Below are positions 53,372-62,728 of a DNA stretch of 64,000 bases, piece by piece (within the stretch, counting starts at the first letter, position 1; each line of letters starts with the position of its first letter). The notes beneath the pieces are model-generated. The model was not told where the DNA came from. It was given only the letters and a program-made list of their open reading frames with translations, and did no database searches. This DNA is from Reinekea blandensis MED297. GTDB taxonomy: Bacteria > Pseudomonadota > Gammaproteobacteria > Pseudomonadales > Natronospirillaceae. The stretch is taken from NCBI RefSeq assembly GCF_000153185.1, contig NZ_CH724150.1, forward strand, positions 256,915-320,914. The letters run 5' to 3'. The position numbers and the translations under genes were made by a program.

Positions 53372-54709
53372 ATGCCACGCCTCGTTGTCGTCTTGTTCAT
53401 TCTAGTCAGTGTCGCTGCCCAAGCTGACGTGTTTGATGACCATCCTATTCAACTCAATGAACGGGGCTACCTCTTCGAGATGCATGGTTCAAACACGATT
53501 GGGGCCGCTCTGGCGCCAGCATTGATTCAAAGCTGGCTGGTCAGTCACGGTTTTGAGCAACTGAACAGCCGGATGACCTCAGTGCCAAACGAGCGCATCA
53601 TCTCAGCGCGTTCACCGACCGGCGACAACATTCAGATATTTGTTGCGGCTCACGGTTCAGGAACCGGTTTCGCACAAATCCAGGCGGGACACGCCGACAT
53701 TGCTGCCGCTTCCCGGCCAGCAAAAGACAGTGAGAATGCCCTTTTCCCTGACGTAGACGTGACCACAGCTCAATCAGAGCTGGTCTTGGCCATCGATGGC
53801 ATTGCCGTCATTGTTCATCCGGCTCTTGACCTGGAATCCTTGTCTATTCAACAGATTGGACAATTGTTTTCGGGCCAAATCCAAAACTGGAATCAAATCG
53901 GAGGCCCGAACTTACCGGTATCGGTGCACGCTCGGGATAACCAATCCGGGACCTATGACACCTTTAACACACTGGTTCTTAAACGTGGTTATGATTTGAC
54001 CGCAGACGCGGCCCGCTATGAATCCAATGACGTGTTATCGGCTACGGTATCGTCGACACCCGGCGCTATCGGGTTCACTTCGTTAGCATCCATTGGTGAG
54101 GCAAACGCCGTCGCTGTAATTGATGGCGACAGCACGCCGATGCGCCCACAGAATGCCACCATTGCCACTGAAGACTATCCATTAGCCCGACGCTTGTATC
54201 TGTATGAAATCAACAGCGCTAATGCCTTTGTTTTAGACTTTCTGCGCTTTGCGCGCAGCCAAGCGGGACAACAGGTGGTTGCGCAAACAGGGTTCGTCTC
54301 ACAGAACCTTCAATCGATGCCAATGCCGGTTTCTGGCACTTTGCCGGCGGGTTACACCTTTATTTCCGAAAACTCTGAACGGATTACCACCAACTTTCGC
54401 TTCCGACCTGGAACCAATCATCTAGATAACAAAGCGATGGACGATCTGGATCGCTTGGCGGCTTTTATGGCACGCCCTGAAAATAAGGATCGGAAACTCA
54501 TCCTGATCGGGTTTTCCGATCAGCAAAATAATGAGTTTCGAGCGCAGCTTGTCTCAGAAGCCCGAGTCATTCAGGTTAAACGAGCATTAGCTGAAAAAGG
54601 CATTCAATCGTCTGCTTTGACCGGGTACGGTCATCTGAATCCGGTCGCGTCGAACGTCGACCCCAAATACGCGTTAAGAAACCAACGAATTGAGGTTTGG
54701 ATACGCTAG
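53372..54709 (+). CDS. PstS-like binding protein fused to an OmpA C-terminal domain
   Basis: This 445-residue protein has a signal peptide ending AAQA. The next ~300 residues fit a phosphate-type periplasmic binding fold (FEMHGSNTIGAALAPAL, ASRPAKDSE, HARDNQSGTYDTFN, STPGAIGFTSLA). Residues about 325-445 are an OmpA/MotB peptidoglycan-binding domain (TTNFRFRPGTNHLDNKAMDDLDRLA, ending TGYGHLNPVASNVDPKYALRNQRIEVWI). It would be held on the cell wall in the periplasm. Related fusions occur near PstSCAB-independent loci. The ligand is unknown, and no permease is adjacent. Confidence 0.82.
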   Translation: MPRLVVVLFILVSVAAQADVFDDHPIQLNERGYLFEMHGSNTIGAALAPALIQSWLVSHGFEQLNSRMTSVPNERIISARSPTGDNIQIFVAAHGSGTGFAQIQAGHADIAAASRPAKDSENALFPDVDVTTAQSELVLAIDGIAVIVHPALDLESLSIQQIGQLFSGQIQNWNQIGGPNLPVSVHARDNQSGTYDTFNTLVLKRGYDLTADAARYESNDVLSATVSSTPGAIGFTSLASIGEANAVAVIDGDSTPMRPQNATIATEDYPLARRLYLYEINSANAFVLDFLRFARSQAGQQVVAQTGFVSQNLQSMPMPVSGTLPAGYTFISENSERITTNFRFRPGTNHLDNKAMDDLDRLAAFMARPENKDRKLILIGFSDQQNNEFRAQLVSEARVIQVKRALAEKGIQSSALTGYGHLNPVASNVDPKYALRNQRIEVWIR

Positions 54710-54790
54710 AGGGTTGATTTTCAGACCTTCCCTTTCCGCAAAGAAGGCTTAAGCTGGGGCGCATACAAAAATAATAATGCAGGCCCCTTG

Positions 54791-55075
54791 ATGCGACTGT
54801 TGGACTCAGACCTGAATCTTTATCGGGTTTTCCTGACGATCTACCGTACCCGAAACCTAACCCATGCCGGTGAACAGCTTGGCGTTACTCAGCCTGCGGT
54901 CAGCAATGCCTTGTCGCGGCTTCGAACGATTTACGATGATCCGTTATTTGTGCGCCATGGGAAATGGATGCGGCCAACCTTAAAAACAGAACAAATCATT
55001 CCCGATGTCATGCAGGCACTGCAGCTGTTAGCAGACACCTTGGCGCCAGAAACCTCAGATCAGCCCTCTGAATAA
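54791..55075 (+). CDS. Stand-alone LysR-type DNA-binding domain
   Basis: This 94-residue protein contains a complete LysR helix-turn-helix (LDSDLNLYRVFLTIYRTRNLTHAGEQLGVTQPAVSNALSRLRTIYDDPLFVRHGKWMRPT) and then stops 30 residues later, where a 200-residue effector domain should begin. ATG 54791 is the start. The stop falls inside the convergent MOSC gene. It is either the remnant of a truncated regulator or a small independent DNA-binding protein. Confidence 0.75.
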   Translation: MRLLDSDLNLYRVFLTIYRTRNLTHAGEQLGVTQPAVSNALSRLRTIYDDPLFVRHGKWMRPTLKTEQIIPDVMQALQLLADTLAPETSDQPSE

Positions 55076-55617
55076 ACGCTTATTGAGTCATTAACGCGAA
55101 CTTCACCACCACGAATCACTTTCGCATTGACACCGCGCGCACGAAGGGCTTTACCGGGTGTAGAGTTCACAAAAAGCGTGGCATCTTTACCGAATCGATC
55201 GCTGAACTTTCGACAACCCAAGTGCGGCTCCGCCGTTACTTCGATTAACGCATCGCCGATTTTAAGCACGGTGCCTGCGGGTAACCGCTCTTCACTGAGA
55301 TCGAAGTCGACAAAAAACTGATCACCGGCTAATGGCCACTGATCTTGATGTCCCGCAATGACTTCAATGACCCGGGCATTCATCAACGTCAGCTGAGCGT
55401 CGAGCAACGCCGAGCCATCGGGGGTTTTGCGGTTGCCGCGAGCCCGCCAGCTGTCACCGACCAATCCTTCTTCCAAAGTCAGGACGCCTTCGGTTATCGT
55501 TTCGCGTTGGTCAACGGCAGGACGACGAACAATTTGTTTAATAACGCCAACGTCAGTTGGTGACTGCCCGAAATAGGCTAATTTTTCCTGCAGCTCAGTC
55601 TGGCTTACTTGGGTCAT
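55060..55617 (-). CDS. MOSC-domain protein
   Basis: This 185-residue MOSC (molybdenum cofactor sulfurase C-terminal) domain has the motifs LTLEEGLVGDSWRARGNRKTP, QLTLMNARVIEVI, GDQFFVDFDLSEERLPAGTVLKIG and the conserved Cys in PHLGCRKFSDRFG. MOSC proteins handle sulfur or Mo-cofactor-related substrates such as N-hydroxylated compounds. The exact reaction is unknown. It overlaps the 3' end of the LysR-like gene by 16 bases. Confidence 0.82.
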   Translation of the reverse strand: MTQVSQTELQEKLAYFGQSPTDVGVIKQIVRRPAVDQRETITEGVLTLEEGLVGDSWRARGNRKTPDGSALLDAQLTLMNARVIEVIAGHQDQWPLAGDQFFVDFDLSEERLPAGTVLKIGDALIEVTAEPHLGCRKFSDRFGKDATLFVNSTPGKALRARGVNAKVIRGGEVRVNDSISVYSEG

Positions 55618-55667
55618 TTGTGTTCCTTTTTAAATGAATTTAATGAACAGGGGCCTTTGATTGTCCT

Positions 55668-57347
55668 TCATTCAACAACCGATTCCGGAATTGTGTGTTC
55701 CGAACCAGTCAATGACTGAGATGCGAGTCGCAATGCATCGAGACGCGTTGAACAAAACTGATCAGACGGCAACATATCAAACACGCCGACGCCCTCAAGA
55801 AACCGGGAGGTTTCTTCTTCGGGGCGAACGACATAGACGGTTTTTCCGGCCTCAAGAGCATCTTTGATTGCGTTTTCGATTGCTAAAGAGACGGTCGCAT
55901 CAATCAACGGAACGTCGCTGATATCAATAACCAGCGCTGAACATGACATGACCGCATTGTGTTCACGAGCAATGGCTTTGGATACGCCGAAAATCATCGG
56001 ACCGCTTAAGTACATCAACAACAGTCGCCCCTGAGCATTGTCCAACAATGTTTTTTCTTCCGGGTTCAGGGCAATGGCATCGTCAGAGTCAGTAATGGTT
56101 TTAATGTTTCGGGTCTGAACCCGACTGAGACGCTCAATGGTCAGAATGTTAGCGATGAACACGCCAAGGCCAACCGCAACGATCAAATCAAAAAACACCG
56201 TCAAAAACATCACGCCGTACATGATCACCGTCGCATGCAATGACACCCGGTGAGCCCGCTTCACAAAGCTCCAATCCAGAATGTTAATACCCACGCGTAC
56301 AGCAATACCGGCCAGCACAGCCAGTGGGATACTTTCGGTCAAGCCAGCGGCCCACAACACAACAATCAACAGCACTAATGCACGAACCACACCGGACAGC
56401 GCGGAGCGTGCCCCTGTCTGAATGTTAACGACAGTCCCCATGGTGGCCCCGGCACCGGGTAGCCCGCCAAACAAACCGGAGACCAGGTTACCGATCCCCT
56501 GCCCAACCAGTTCTTTGTCGGATTTGTGTTCTTTACGGGTGAGGCTGTCTGCGATGACAGCGGTCAGCAATGCGTCGATACACCCCAGTGTGCCTAGCAC
56601 CAGGGCATCAATAACCATGGTGGTCCATTGCTCGGCCGAAAAGGTCGGCACGATAAGAGACGGCAAGCCGAGGTTAATTTCACCAATCCGCCGGACCTCA
56701 AAAAAACCGAACAACGTCAGTGAAACCAACGTCCCGACCACGAGCGCAATCAGCTGCGCTGGCACATAGCGCGTCCATTGTTTTGGCGCATAAAACAGTA
56801 TACCCAGCGTCATCACACCCAGAATCAACTCAACCGGGCGTATGTTCATAATCAGGTCCGGCAACGCTTTCAATGTACCGGTGACGCCCCCAGGGGGGCT
56901 GGCTTGGCCAAGAAAAGGGGCTAACTGGAGAATCACCAGAATAATACCAATTCCGGACATAAAACCGGAAATCACACTATAAGGCATCAAGGTAATGTAC
57001 TTTCCGAGCTTCAGAGCACCCAATGCGATCTGGAACAGGCCGGCCATCATCACCACGGTAAACGCCATCGCCTTGCCGCTTTCAGGATTATCAGCGACAA
57101 GCGTGGTTAACACCGCGGTCATGACCACCGTCATTGGCCCGGTTGGTTCGGAAATCAGAGTAGAAGTCCCACCAAAAAGAGCGGCAAAAAGCCCGACGAG
57201 CACAGCACCATAAAGCCCGGCTTCGGCGCCAGCTCCGGAAGCCACACCAAAGGCCAGCGCCATGGGCAACGAAACAACAGCGGCCGTCAGACCACCGAAG
57301 ACATCGCCTTTGAGATTATCAAAACGGATATCATTAAATAATTGCAT
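55668..57347 (-). CDS. SulP-family transporter resembling bicarbonate transporter BicA
   Basis: This 559-residue protein starts from ATG 57347; an upstream in-frame ATG at 57437 adds unrelated residues. About 12-14 membrane segments are followed by a STAS domain (about 430-545, around LLLMYLSGPMIFGVSKAI). Its blocks GGLTAAVVSLPMALAFGVASGAGAEAGL and LISEPTGPMTVVMTAV, and the STAS opening, closely match what I recall of cyanobacterial BicA, a sodium/bicarbonate symporter. The anion could still be sulfate. It stands alone. Confidence 0.85.
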   Translation of the reverse strand: MQLFNDIRFDNLKGDVFGGLTAAVVSLPMALAFGVASGAGAEAGLYGAVLVGLFAALFGGTSTLISEPTGPMTVVMTAVLTTLVADNPESGKAMAFTVVMMAGLFQIALGALKLGKYITLMPYSVISGFMSGIGIILVILQLAPFLGQASPPGGVTGTLKALPDLIMNIRPVELILGVMTLGILFYAPKQWTRYVPAQLIALVVGTLVSLTLFGFFEVRRIGEINLGLPSLIVPTFSAEQWTTMVIDALVLGTLGCIDALLTAVIADSLTRKEHKSDKELVGQGIGNLVSGLFGGLPGAGATMGTVVNIQTGARSALSGVVRALVLLIVVLWAAGLTESIPLAVLAGIAVRVGINILDWSFVKRAHRVSLHATVIMYGVMFLTVFFDLIVAVGLGVFIANILTIERLSRVQTRNIKTITDSDDAIALNPEEKTLLDNAQGRLLLMYLSGPMIFGVSKAIAREHNAVMSCSALVIDISDVPLIDATVSLAIENAIKDALEAGKTVYVVRPEEETSRFLEGVGVFDMLPSDQFCSTRLDALRLASQSLTGSEHTIPESVVE

Positions 57348-57459
57348 AACTGACACTAAAACTTCGACATTCTTATCATTGTACGCAATATTTCCCCAAT
57401 CAGCGTTTCGTTCTTGCACAATCAGTTTGTAACGCACGTTGAAAATACAATAGGCATAA

Positions 57460-57483
57460 AAAAACCCGCCAGAGCGGGTTTTT
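57460..57483 (-). terminator. Rho-independent terminator of etfBA
   Basis: AAAAACCCGC (57460-57469) and GCGGGTTTTT (57474-57483) around CAGA, with a T-run on both strands. It lies 18 bases beyond the etfA stop, which is at 57501. Confidence 0.88.
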
Positions 57484-57500
57484 CAACTGACGCAGACGGC

Positions 57501-58427
57501 TTAGAGAGCCTTTTCCAACTCAGGTAACGCTTCGAACAGGTCCGCAACCAGGCCGTAATCAGCCACTTGAAAGATGGGTGCCTCTTCGTCTTTGTTGATC
57601 GCAACAATGACCTTACTGTCCTTCATACCGGCCAAGTGTTGAATCTGGCCGGAGATACCGACCGCAATATACAACTCTGGCGCCACAATTTTACCAGTTT
57701 GACCAACCTGCATATCGTTTGGCACAAAACCTTCATCAACGGCGGCACGTGACGCGCCCACAGCTGCACCGAGTTTATCGGCTACTTTGTAGAGCAACTC
57801 GAAGTTATCGCCATTCTGCATACCACGTCCGCCAGAGACCACGACGCCAGCAGCGGTTAACTCTGGGCGATCGGACACGGCCAGCTCTTCACCAACAAAC
57901 TCGCTGATTCCGGCGTCTTCTTGAGCGGCTAATGACTCTATGGAGGCACTGCCATCCAAACCAGCCGGTTCAAAGGCGGTTCCACGAACGGTCAGCACTT
58001 TGATCGGATCAGCGGACTGAACGGTGGCAATGGCGTTACCCGCATAAATCGGTCGTTTGAAGGTATCTGCACTTTCAACGGCTATGATTTCAGACACTTG
58101 CTCCACGTCCATCAAAGCCGCAACCCGAGGCATAAAGTTCTTGCCGGTTGTGGTCGCCGCCGCCAGAACATGGCCATAGTCGCTTGCAACGGATGCAACC
58201 AGATTGGAGAGATTTTCGGCCAAGGCGTGTTCGTAATGGTCTGCGACGCTGTTCAATACCTTAGTCACGCCGGTAATTTTGGCAGCCTCTTCGGCAACCG
58301 AGTCCGTCGATTTACCGGCAACCAAAACGTGAATGTCGCCACCGATTTGCTGTGCGGCTGCAACAACGTTGCGTGTTACCGGTGCCAGTTCACTGTTATT
58401 GTGTTCAGCTATTACCAAAATACTCAT
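57501..58427 (-). CDS. etfA: Electron transfer flavoprotein alpha subunit
   Basis: This 308-residue protein has the N-terminal domain [26 protein letters not shown] and the C-terminal FAD domain ([37 protein letters not shown], then [29 protein letters not shown]). The FAD-binding motif is complete. It works with EtfB to pass electrons from acyl-CoA dehydrogenases to ETF-QO. It overlaps etfB by four bases. Confidence 0.93.
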   Translation of the reverse strand: MSILVIAEHNNSELAPVTRNVVAAAQQIGGDIHVLVAGKSTDSVAEEAAKITGVTKVLNSVADHYEHALAENLSNLVASVASDYGHVLAAATTTGKNFMPRVAALMDVEQVSEIIAVESADTFKRPIYAGNAIATVQSADPIKVLTVRGTAFEPAGLDGSASIESLAAQEDAGISEFVGEELAVSDRPELTAAGVVVSGGRGMQNGDNFELLYKVADKLGAAVGASRAAVDEGFVPNDMQVGQTGKIVAPELYIAVGISGQIQHLAGMKDSKVIVAINKDEEAPIFQVADYGLVADLFEALPELEKAL

Positions 58428-59176
58428 GACAACACCTTCGCTTCGTTTTTCAGTTTTTCGACCAGTTCTTCAACAGAAGACACGGTGATACCTGCCTCTC
58501 GTTCAGCCGGAGGCGCAACATTTAATGTCGTGACCGAACGCTTTTCTTCAACGCCGTAGTCAGCTGGTGTCTTTTTATCCAGCGGCTTACGCTTGGCTTT
58601 CATGATGTCCGGAAGTTTCACGTAGCGAGGTTCGTTCAAGCGTAAATCGGTCGTCACGATGGCTGGCAACGTCAACCCAACGGTTTGCAGACCACCGTCG
58701 ATTTCACGGGTTACATTGACCTTGTTGTCTGCGACCTCAACTTTGCTGGCAAAGGTTCCTTGCGGCATGCCGGTTAACGCCCCCAGCATCTGGCCCGTCT
58801 GGTTGTTGTCTGTATCAATCGACTGCTTACCAAGAATCACCAATCCAGGCTCTTCTTCGGCGACAATGGCTTTCAGCAGTTTGGCGACGGTTAATGAGCT
58901 CGCCGGTGCTTCCGTCGTGATCAGAATACCGCGATCAGCACCAATCGCCATGGCTCGACGAATCTGCTCTTCCGCTTTGGCTTCACCAATAGAAACCACA
59001 ACAATTTCAGTGGCAACACCCTGTTCTTTCAGGCGCACAGCCTCTTCAACAGCGATATCACAAAATGGGTTTATGTCCATTTTGACGTTGGCCAGGTCCA
59101 CATCGGACTGATCGGCCTTGACTCTGACCTTGACGTTGTAATCAACAACGCGCTTTACGGGTACCAAAATTTTCAT
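58424..59176 (-). CDS. etfB: Electron transfer flavoprotein beta subunit
   Basis: This 250-residue protein starts at ATG 59176 after [27 protein letters not shown] is the usual EtfB opening. [18 protein letters not shown] is seen as [48 protein letters not shown] and the final [14 protein letters not shown] follow. It binds AMP and docks dehydrogenases. It is divergent from the ETF-QO gene. Confidence 0.93.
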   Translation of the reverse strand: MKILVPVKRVVDYNVKVRVKADQSDVDLANVKMDINPFCDIAVEEAVRLKEQGVATEIVVVSIGEAKAEEQIRRAMAIGADRGILITTEAPASSLTVAKLLKAIVAEEEPGLVILGKQSIDTDNNQTGQMLGALTGMPQGTFASKVEVADNKVNVTREIDGGLQTVGLTLPAIVTTDLRLNEPRYVKLPDIMKAKRKPLDKKTPADYGVEEKRSVTTLNVAPPAEREAGITVSSVEELVEKLKNEAKVLS

Positions 59177-59345
59177 AGTGTCCTCAGTAATTCTTATGAT
59201 TTCCGGCAACGAGTGAAAATCTGAATAATTAGTGTTGAATTCTGCCTAACGGTCCGCTCGAAGAGTGACAGTCCTGCCATTCTGAACCCGTGATCGGGAA
59301 ATCAATCCGACATAATTCAACGTTCATTGACATGGGGCATTTAAG

Positions 59346-59358
59346 CCGTTTTAAACGG
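59346..59358. promoter_or_regulatory. Palindrome in the divergent etf promoter region
   Basis: CCGTTTTAAACGG (arms CCGTTT/AAACGG with a single central base) lies between the divergent etfBA and ETF-QO genes, followed by CAAACAGTTG at 59365-59374, which recalls PsrA-type fatty-acid-sensor sites. A shared regulator of both etf units could bind here. Confidence 0.4.
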
Positions 59359-59518
59359 AAATTTCAAACAGTTGTTTTAATTTTTCGTTTGATCAGGGTA
59401 AACTCGACTTAAACACACAATTTCAGACGTAATAAGCTGAATTTTATAACAAAAACTCACAAGTCGAGTCCATCCGGGCCGGATCATTCGACTTAACGTG
59501 GCTACTCAGGAGGTTTCT

Positions 59519-61174
59519 ATGGAACGCGAATCCATGGAATTTGATGTTGTAATCGTTGGTGCCGGACCCGCCGGTCTCTCAGCCGCCATCAAGTTAATGC
59601 AAGACGCTCAGAGCAATGAGCAAGAGGTGTCTGTCTGCGTCGTAGAAAAAGGCTCCGAAGTTGGCGCCCATATCCTGTCCGGCGCTGTTTTTGAACCGAC
59701 TTACCTTAATGAGCTGTTTCCCGACTGGAAAACGCTCGGTGCACCACTGGAAACACCGGTAACCCGCGACGACATCTACGTCCTGAACTCCGAAACCAGT
59801 CATCTCAAAGTACCGCACATGTTTGTCCCGACGACCATGAACAACGATGGTAACTACATCATCAGTCTGGGTAACCTCTGTCGTTGGCTGGCTGAACAGG
59901 CCGAAGGCCTCGGCGTTGAAATTTTCCCGGGCTTTACCGCGGCGGAAGTTTTGTATGACGATAATGGTGCGGTAAAAGGCATCATTACCGGCGATATGGG
60001 TGTCGCCGAAGACGGATCCGAAAAAGACAGCTATATGCCTGGCATGGAGCTTCATGCGAAAACGACAATTTTCGCAGAAGGCGCACGAGGACACCTCGGC
60101 AAGCAACTCATTGCACGGTTCGGACTGGATAAAGGTAAAGATACCCAGCATTACGGCATCGGTATTAAAGAACTGTGGGAAGTTGAATCAGACAAGCATG
60201 AGCCTGGTTTGGTCGTGCATACTGCTGGCTGGCCGCTGAAAGAGCATGGCGCTTCCGGTGGCGCATTCATGTATCACCTCGAAAACAATCAGGTGGTGCT
60301 CGGCTTGATTACAGACCTGGGATACCACAACCCCTATTTGTCGCCCTTTGATGAGTTTCAACGCATGAAGCATCATCCAATTTTTAAAAAGTACCTTGAA
60401 GGTGGCAAGCGGGTTTCCTATGGCGCGCGCGCACTCAACAAAGGCGGCCCACAAGCCCTGCCCAAAATGCATTTCCCGGGTGGACTGCTGATTGGTTGTG
60501 ATGCTGGCACCATGAATGGCGCGAAAATCAAAGGGTCTCATACCGCGATGAAGTCTGGCATGCTTGCCGCGGAATCGATTATGGCTGCCCTGAAAAAAGG
60601 TCTCGAATACGGGCAGGATCTGTCAGATTTTGCTGAACGTTTTGCCAACAGCGATCTGAAAAAAGAGCTCCATTTCCAACGTAACTTCAGCCCAGCTCAA
60701 CACAAATGGGGCAACGTCTTCGGTTCTGCCTATGCGTTTATTGATATGAACATTTTTCGTGGCACCCTGCCCTGGACTCTGACGGATCCAACACCGGATT
60801 ACGCCACATTAAAACCGGCAGCCGAGTCACAAAAAATTGAGTATCCAAAATACGATGGCAAACTCACCTTTGATAAACTCAGTTCGGTGTTCCTATCAAA
60901 CACCAACCATGAAGAGGACCAGCCGGTTCACCTGAAACTGACCGATCCGGAGCTACCGATTCGTGACAATCTGCCGAAATACGCAGAACCGGCTCAGCGT
61001 TTCTGCCCGGCGGGCGTTTACGAAGTGGTTGAGTCCGATGACGGTGAAAAACGCTTCCAGATCAATTCGCAAAACTGTGTGCACTGTAAAACGTGTGACA
61101 TTAAGGACCCGGCACAAAACATTACCTGGGTCACCCCTGAAGGGGGCGGCGGTCCGAACTACCCGAACATGTAA
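59519..61174 (+). CDS. Electron transfer flavoprotein-ubiquinone oxidoreductase
   Basis: This 551-residue protein starts at ATG 59519, five bases after a perfect AGGAGG. The FAD Rossmann motif VVIVGAGPAGLSAAI lies near the start. The middle holds the membrane-dipping quinone region (GGFMYHLENN-type AFMYHLENNQVVLG). Four cysteines at the C-terminus (RFCPAGVY, CVHCKTCDIKDPAQNI) bind a 4Fe-4S cluster. It takes electrons from EtfAB and passes them to the quinone pool, linking beta-oxidation to respiration. The neighbour divergent etfBA supports this. Confidence 0.94.
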   Translation: MERESMEFDVVIVGAGPAGLSAAIKLMQDAQSNEQEVSVCVVEKGSEVGAHILSGAVFEPTYLNELFPDWKTLGAPLETPVTRDDIYVLNSETSHLKVPHMFVPTTMNNDGNYIISLGNLCRWLAEQAEGLGVEIFPGFTAAEVLYDDNGAVKGIITGDMGVAEDGSEKDSYMPGMELHAKTTIFAEGARGHLGKQLIARFGLDKGKDTQHYGIGIKELWEVESDKHEPGLVVHTAGWPLKEHGASGGAFMYHLENNQVVLGLITDLGYHNPYLSPFDEFQRMKHHPIFKKYLEGGKRVSYGARALNKGGPQALPKMHFPGGLLIGCDAGTMNGAKIKGSHTAMKSGMLAAESIMAALKKGLEYGQDLSDFAERFANSDLKKELHFQRNFSPAQHKWGNVFGSAYAFIDMNIFRGTLPWTLTDPTPDYATLKPAAESQKIEYPKYDGKLTFDKLSSVFLSNTNHEEDQPVHLKLTDPELPIRDNLPKYAEPAQRFCPAGVYEVVESDDGEKRFQINSQNCVHCKTCDIKDPAQNITWVTPEGGGGPNYPNM

Positions 61175-61179
61175 CATTA

Positions 61180-61207
61180 AAAAAGAGCACCGAAAGGTGC
61201 TCTTTTT
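61180..61207. terminator. Bidirectional terminator between ETF-QO and DUF1285 genes
   Basis: AAAAAGAGCACC (61180-61191) and GGTGCTCTTTTT (61196-61207) with loop GAAA. The right T-run covers the stop codon of the convergent gene at 61206. Confidence 0.88.
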
Positions 61208-61739
61208 AACGTTCAAGCCGACCGATACAGATTCGATCGTCACCGCTGTTCAGAAAAAGCCCTTCCTCCGTCAACCCGCCGTGATCCAATGCATGCATTT
61301 GCCATTGATACATTACCGACTGATTAACCCGGGCCGTTAAATTGCGACGCCAATAGAGTATCGGGTTCTGATCATCCTCGATGTCTAACTGACAATCCTT
61401 GGTGAACTCTCTCACTTCGCCGAGGTTATTAGTCAGAAACCAACGGTCCTCGATCAGCTCTGCCGATGTAATCAGAAACGGCGTGTTCTCAACCGTGATT
61501 CGAACCTTTTCTACCGGTGTGACCAGATAAAACTCATCACCCTCTTGTTTAAGTATTGAGGCAAACAGCCGGACCATTTTTTTACGGGTCATGATCCGTC
61601 CTTCATGAATCCACTCACCATTGCGGGCGATAATCAGATCCATATCGGCACAGTGTTCTGGGTTCCATTGCTCAACGGGCGGCGTTTTTATGTCTTTGAT
61701 ATACGACAGCATTTCCGTGAGTCGATCTGACATCATCAA
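61206..61739 (-). CDS. DUF1285-family protein
   Basis: This 177-residue protein has the DUF1285 pattern DMDLIIARNGEWIHEGRIMTRKKMVRLFASILKQEGDEFYLVTPVEKVRITVENTPF and a second beta half ending WQMHALDHGG. Function is not known; homologues form a beta-rich cytoplasmic dimer. It overlaps the TetR gene by four bases. Confidence 0.85.
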   Translation of the reverse strand: MMMSDRLTEMLSYIKDIKTPPVEQWNPEHCADMDLIIARNGEWIHEGRIMTRKKMVRLFASILKQEGDEFYLVTPVEKVRITVENTPFLITSAELIEDRWFLTNNLGEVREFTKDCQLDIEDDQNPILYWRRNLTARVNQSVMYQWQMHALDHGGLTEEGLFLNSGDDRICIGRLER

Positions 61740-62344
61740 CCTCCTACTCGCTCCAACGACTCCATTAGAAACCGATGAAACCCTCGTCGATCCTGAAGTA
61801 ATTCATAAAAGAAATCTGTGTCCGACAAATGAGCGACGCCATTAGCCAAAGACCAAATCAGACCGTAATAAAAGTGTGCACTGTCTTGTGCGTGTTCGGG
61901 TTTATCCGCCAGACTCTGTTGAATAAGATCTTTAAACTCCTGAGCATGTCGACGACGCAGGACCTGCCATTGGCGATAACGCGGTAAGTCAGGATCGAGC
62001 GCATTCAAATGTTTTTCGAGTCTAAGAATGACACGGTAACGCTCAATTTGATGTATTCGAAAGCGCAGAAACTCGCGCATAATCTCGCCACAAGAGCGTG
62101 AAGTTTCTAGTTCTTGAAGTTTCAGAGAAATGGACAGCTCATCGCGTAACAAGATGCCGGCGTAAACATCATCTTTGCCGGAAAAGTGACGATAGAATAA
62201 GGACCGGCTGACCCCTGCTGCTTTGATCAGCTGTGTTACATTAATGGTTGACTCGTCATGAATCGTAAACAGGTTAAGCGCTGATGCAATCAACGCACTC
62301 TCAGATGCGGACGGTTCCTCAATGCTGGTTTCATCGTGATACAT
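61736..62344 (-). CDS. TetR-family regulator
   Basis: This 202-residue protein has an N-terminal helix-turn-helix (about 20-65, with VTQLIKAAGVSRSLFYRHFSGKDDVYAGIL) and a helical C-terminal domain. It is cotranscribed with the DUF1285 gene. No ligand can be named. Confidence 0.83.
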   Translation of the reverse strand: MYHDETSIEEPSASESALIASALNLFTIHDESTINVTQLIKAAGVSRSLFYRHFSGKDDVYAGILLRDELSISLKLQELETSRSCGEIMREFLRFRIHQIERYRVILRLEKHLNALDPDLPRYRQWQVLRRRHAQEFKDLIQQSLADKPEHAQDSAHFYYGLIWSLANGVAHLSDTDFFYELLQDRRGFHRFLMESLERVGG

Positions 62345-62374
62345 AGGTCACTTCCCAACCATGCAACGGCATTA

Positions 62375-62728
62375 TCACATGGTATGGGTTGGTTTATCAG
62401 AATTCAAAGAGCCCGCAAGGTAGGTCTCAATTTTATCTTTTGCCAGCTCGTTCTTCTTAGAAAACTGAACGCCAATCCCCGTTGCCCGGTTCCCTTGCGC
62501 TCCACGAGGCGTCATCCAGATGACTTTGCCTGCAACGGGTATTTTTTCAGGCTCATCCATGAGGGTGAGCAGCAGAAAAACATCATCACCGATGTTAAAA
62601 CGCTTGTTGGTTGCGATGAAAAGCCCACCATTTTTCACAAACGGCATGTAAGCTGCGTACAGCACTGCTTTATCTTTCATCGTGATCGACAGTATGCCAC
62701 TTCGGGCGCCGCCTAGTTTCGGGTTCAT
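62375..62728 (-). CDS. PilZ-domain protein downstream of holB
   Basis: This 117-residue protein starts at ATG 62728, which overlaps the holB stop. Region GILSITMKDKAVLYAAYMPFVKNGGLFIATNKRFNIGDDVFLLLTLMDEPEKIPVAGKVIWMTP matches the PilZ-type protein that follows holB in pseudomonads and is needed for type IV pili. The RxxxR and D/NxSxxG c-di-GMP motifs are not intact (KNGGLFI stands for NLSxxG), as in PilZ itself, so it probably does not bind c-di-GMP. Confidence 0.83.
   Translation of the reverse strand: MNPKLGGARSGILSITMKDKAVLYAAYMPFVKNGGLFIATNKRFNIGDDVFLLLTLMDEPEKIPVAGKVIWMTPRGAQGNRATGIGVQFSKKNELAKDKIETYLAGSLNSDKPTHTM

Noticed and set aside
59594-60151. 185-codon open frame on the minus strand
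   Set aside because: It lies opposite the ETF-QO gene and shows no family pattern.
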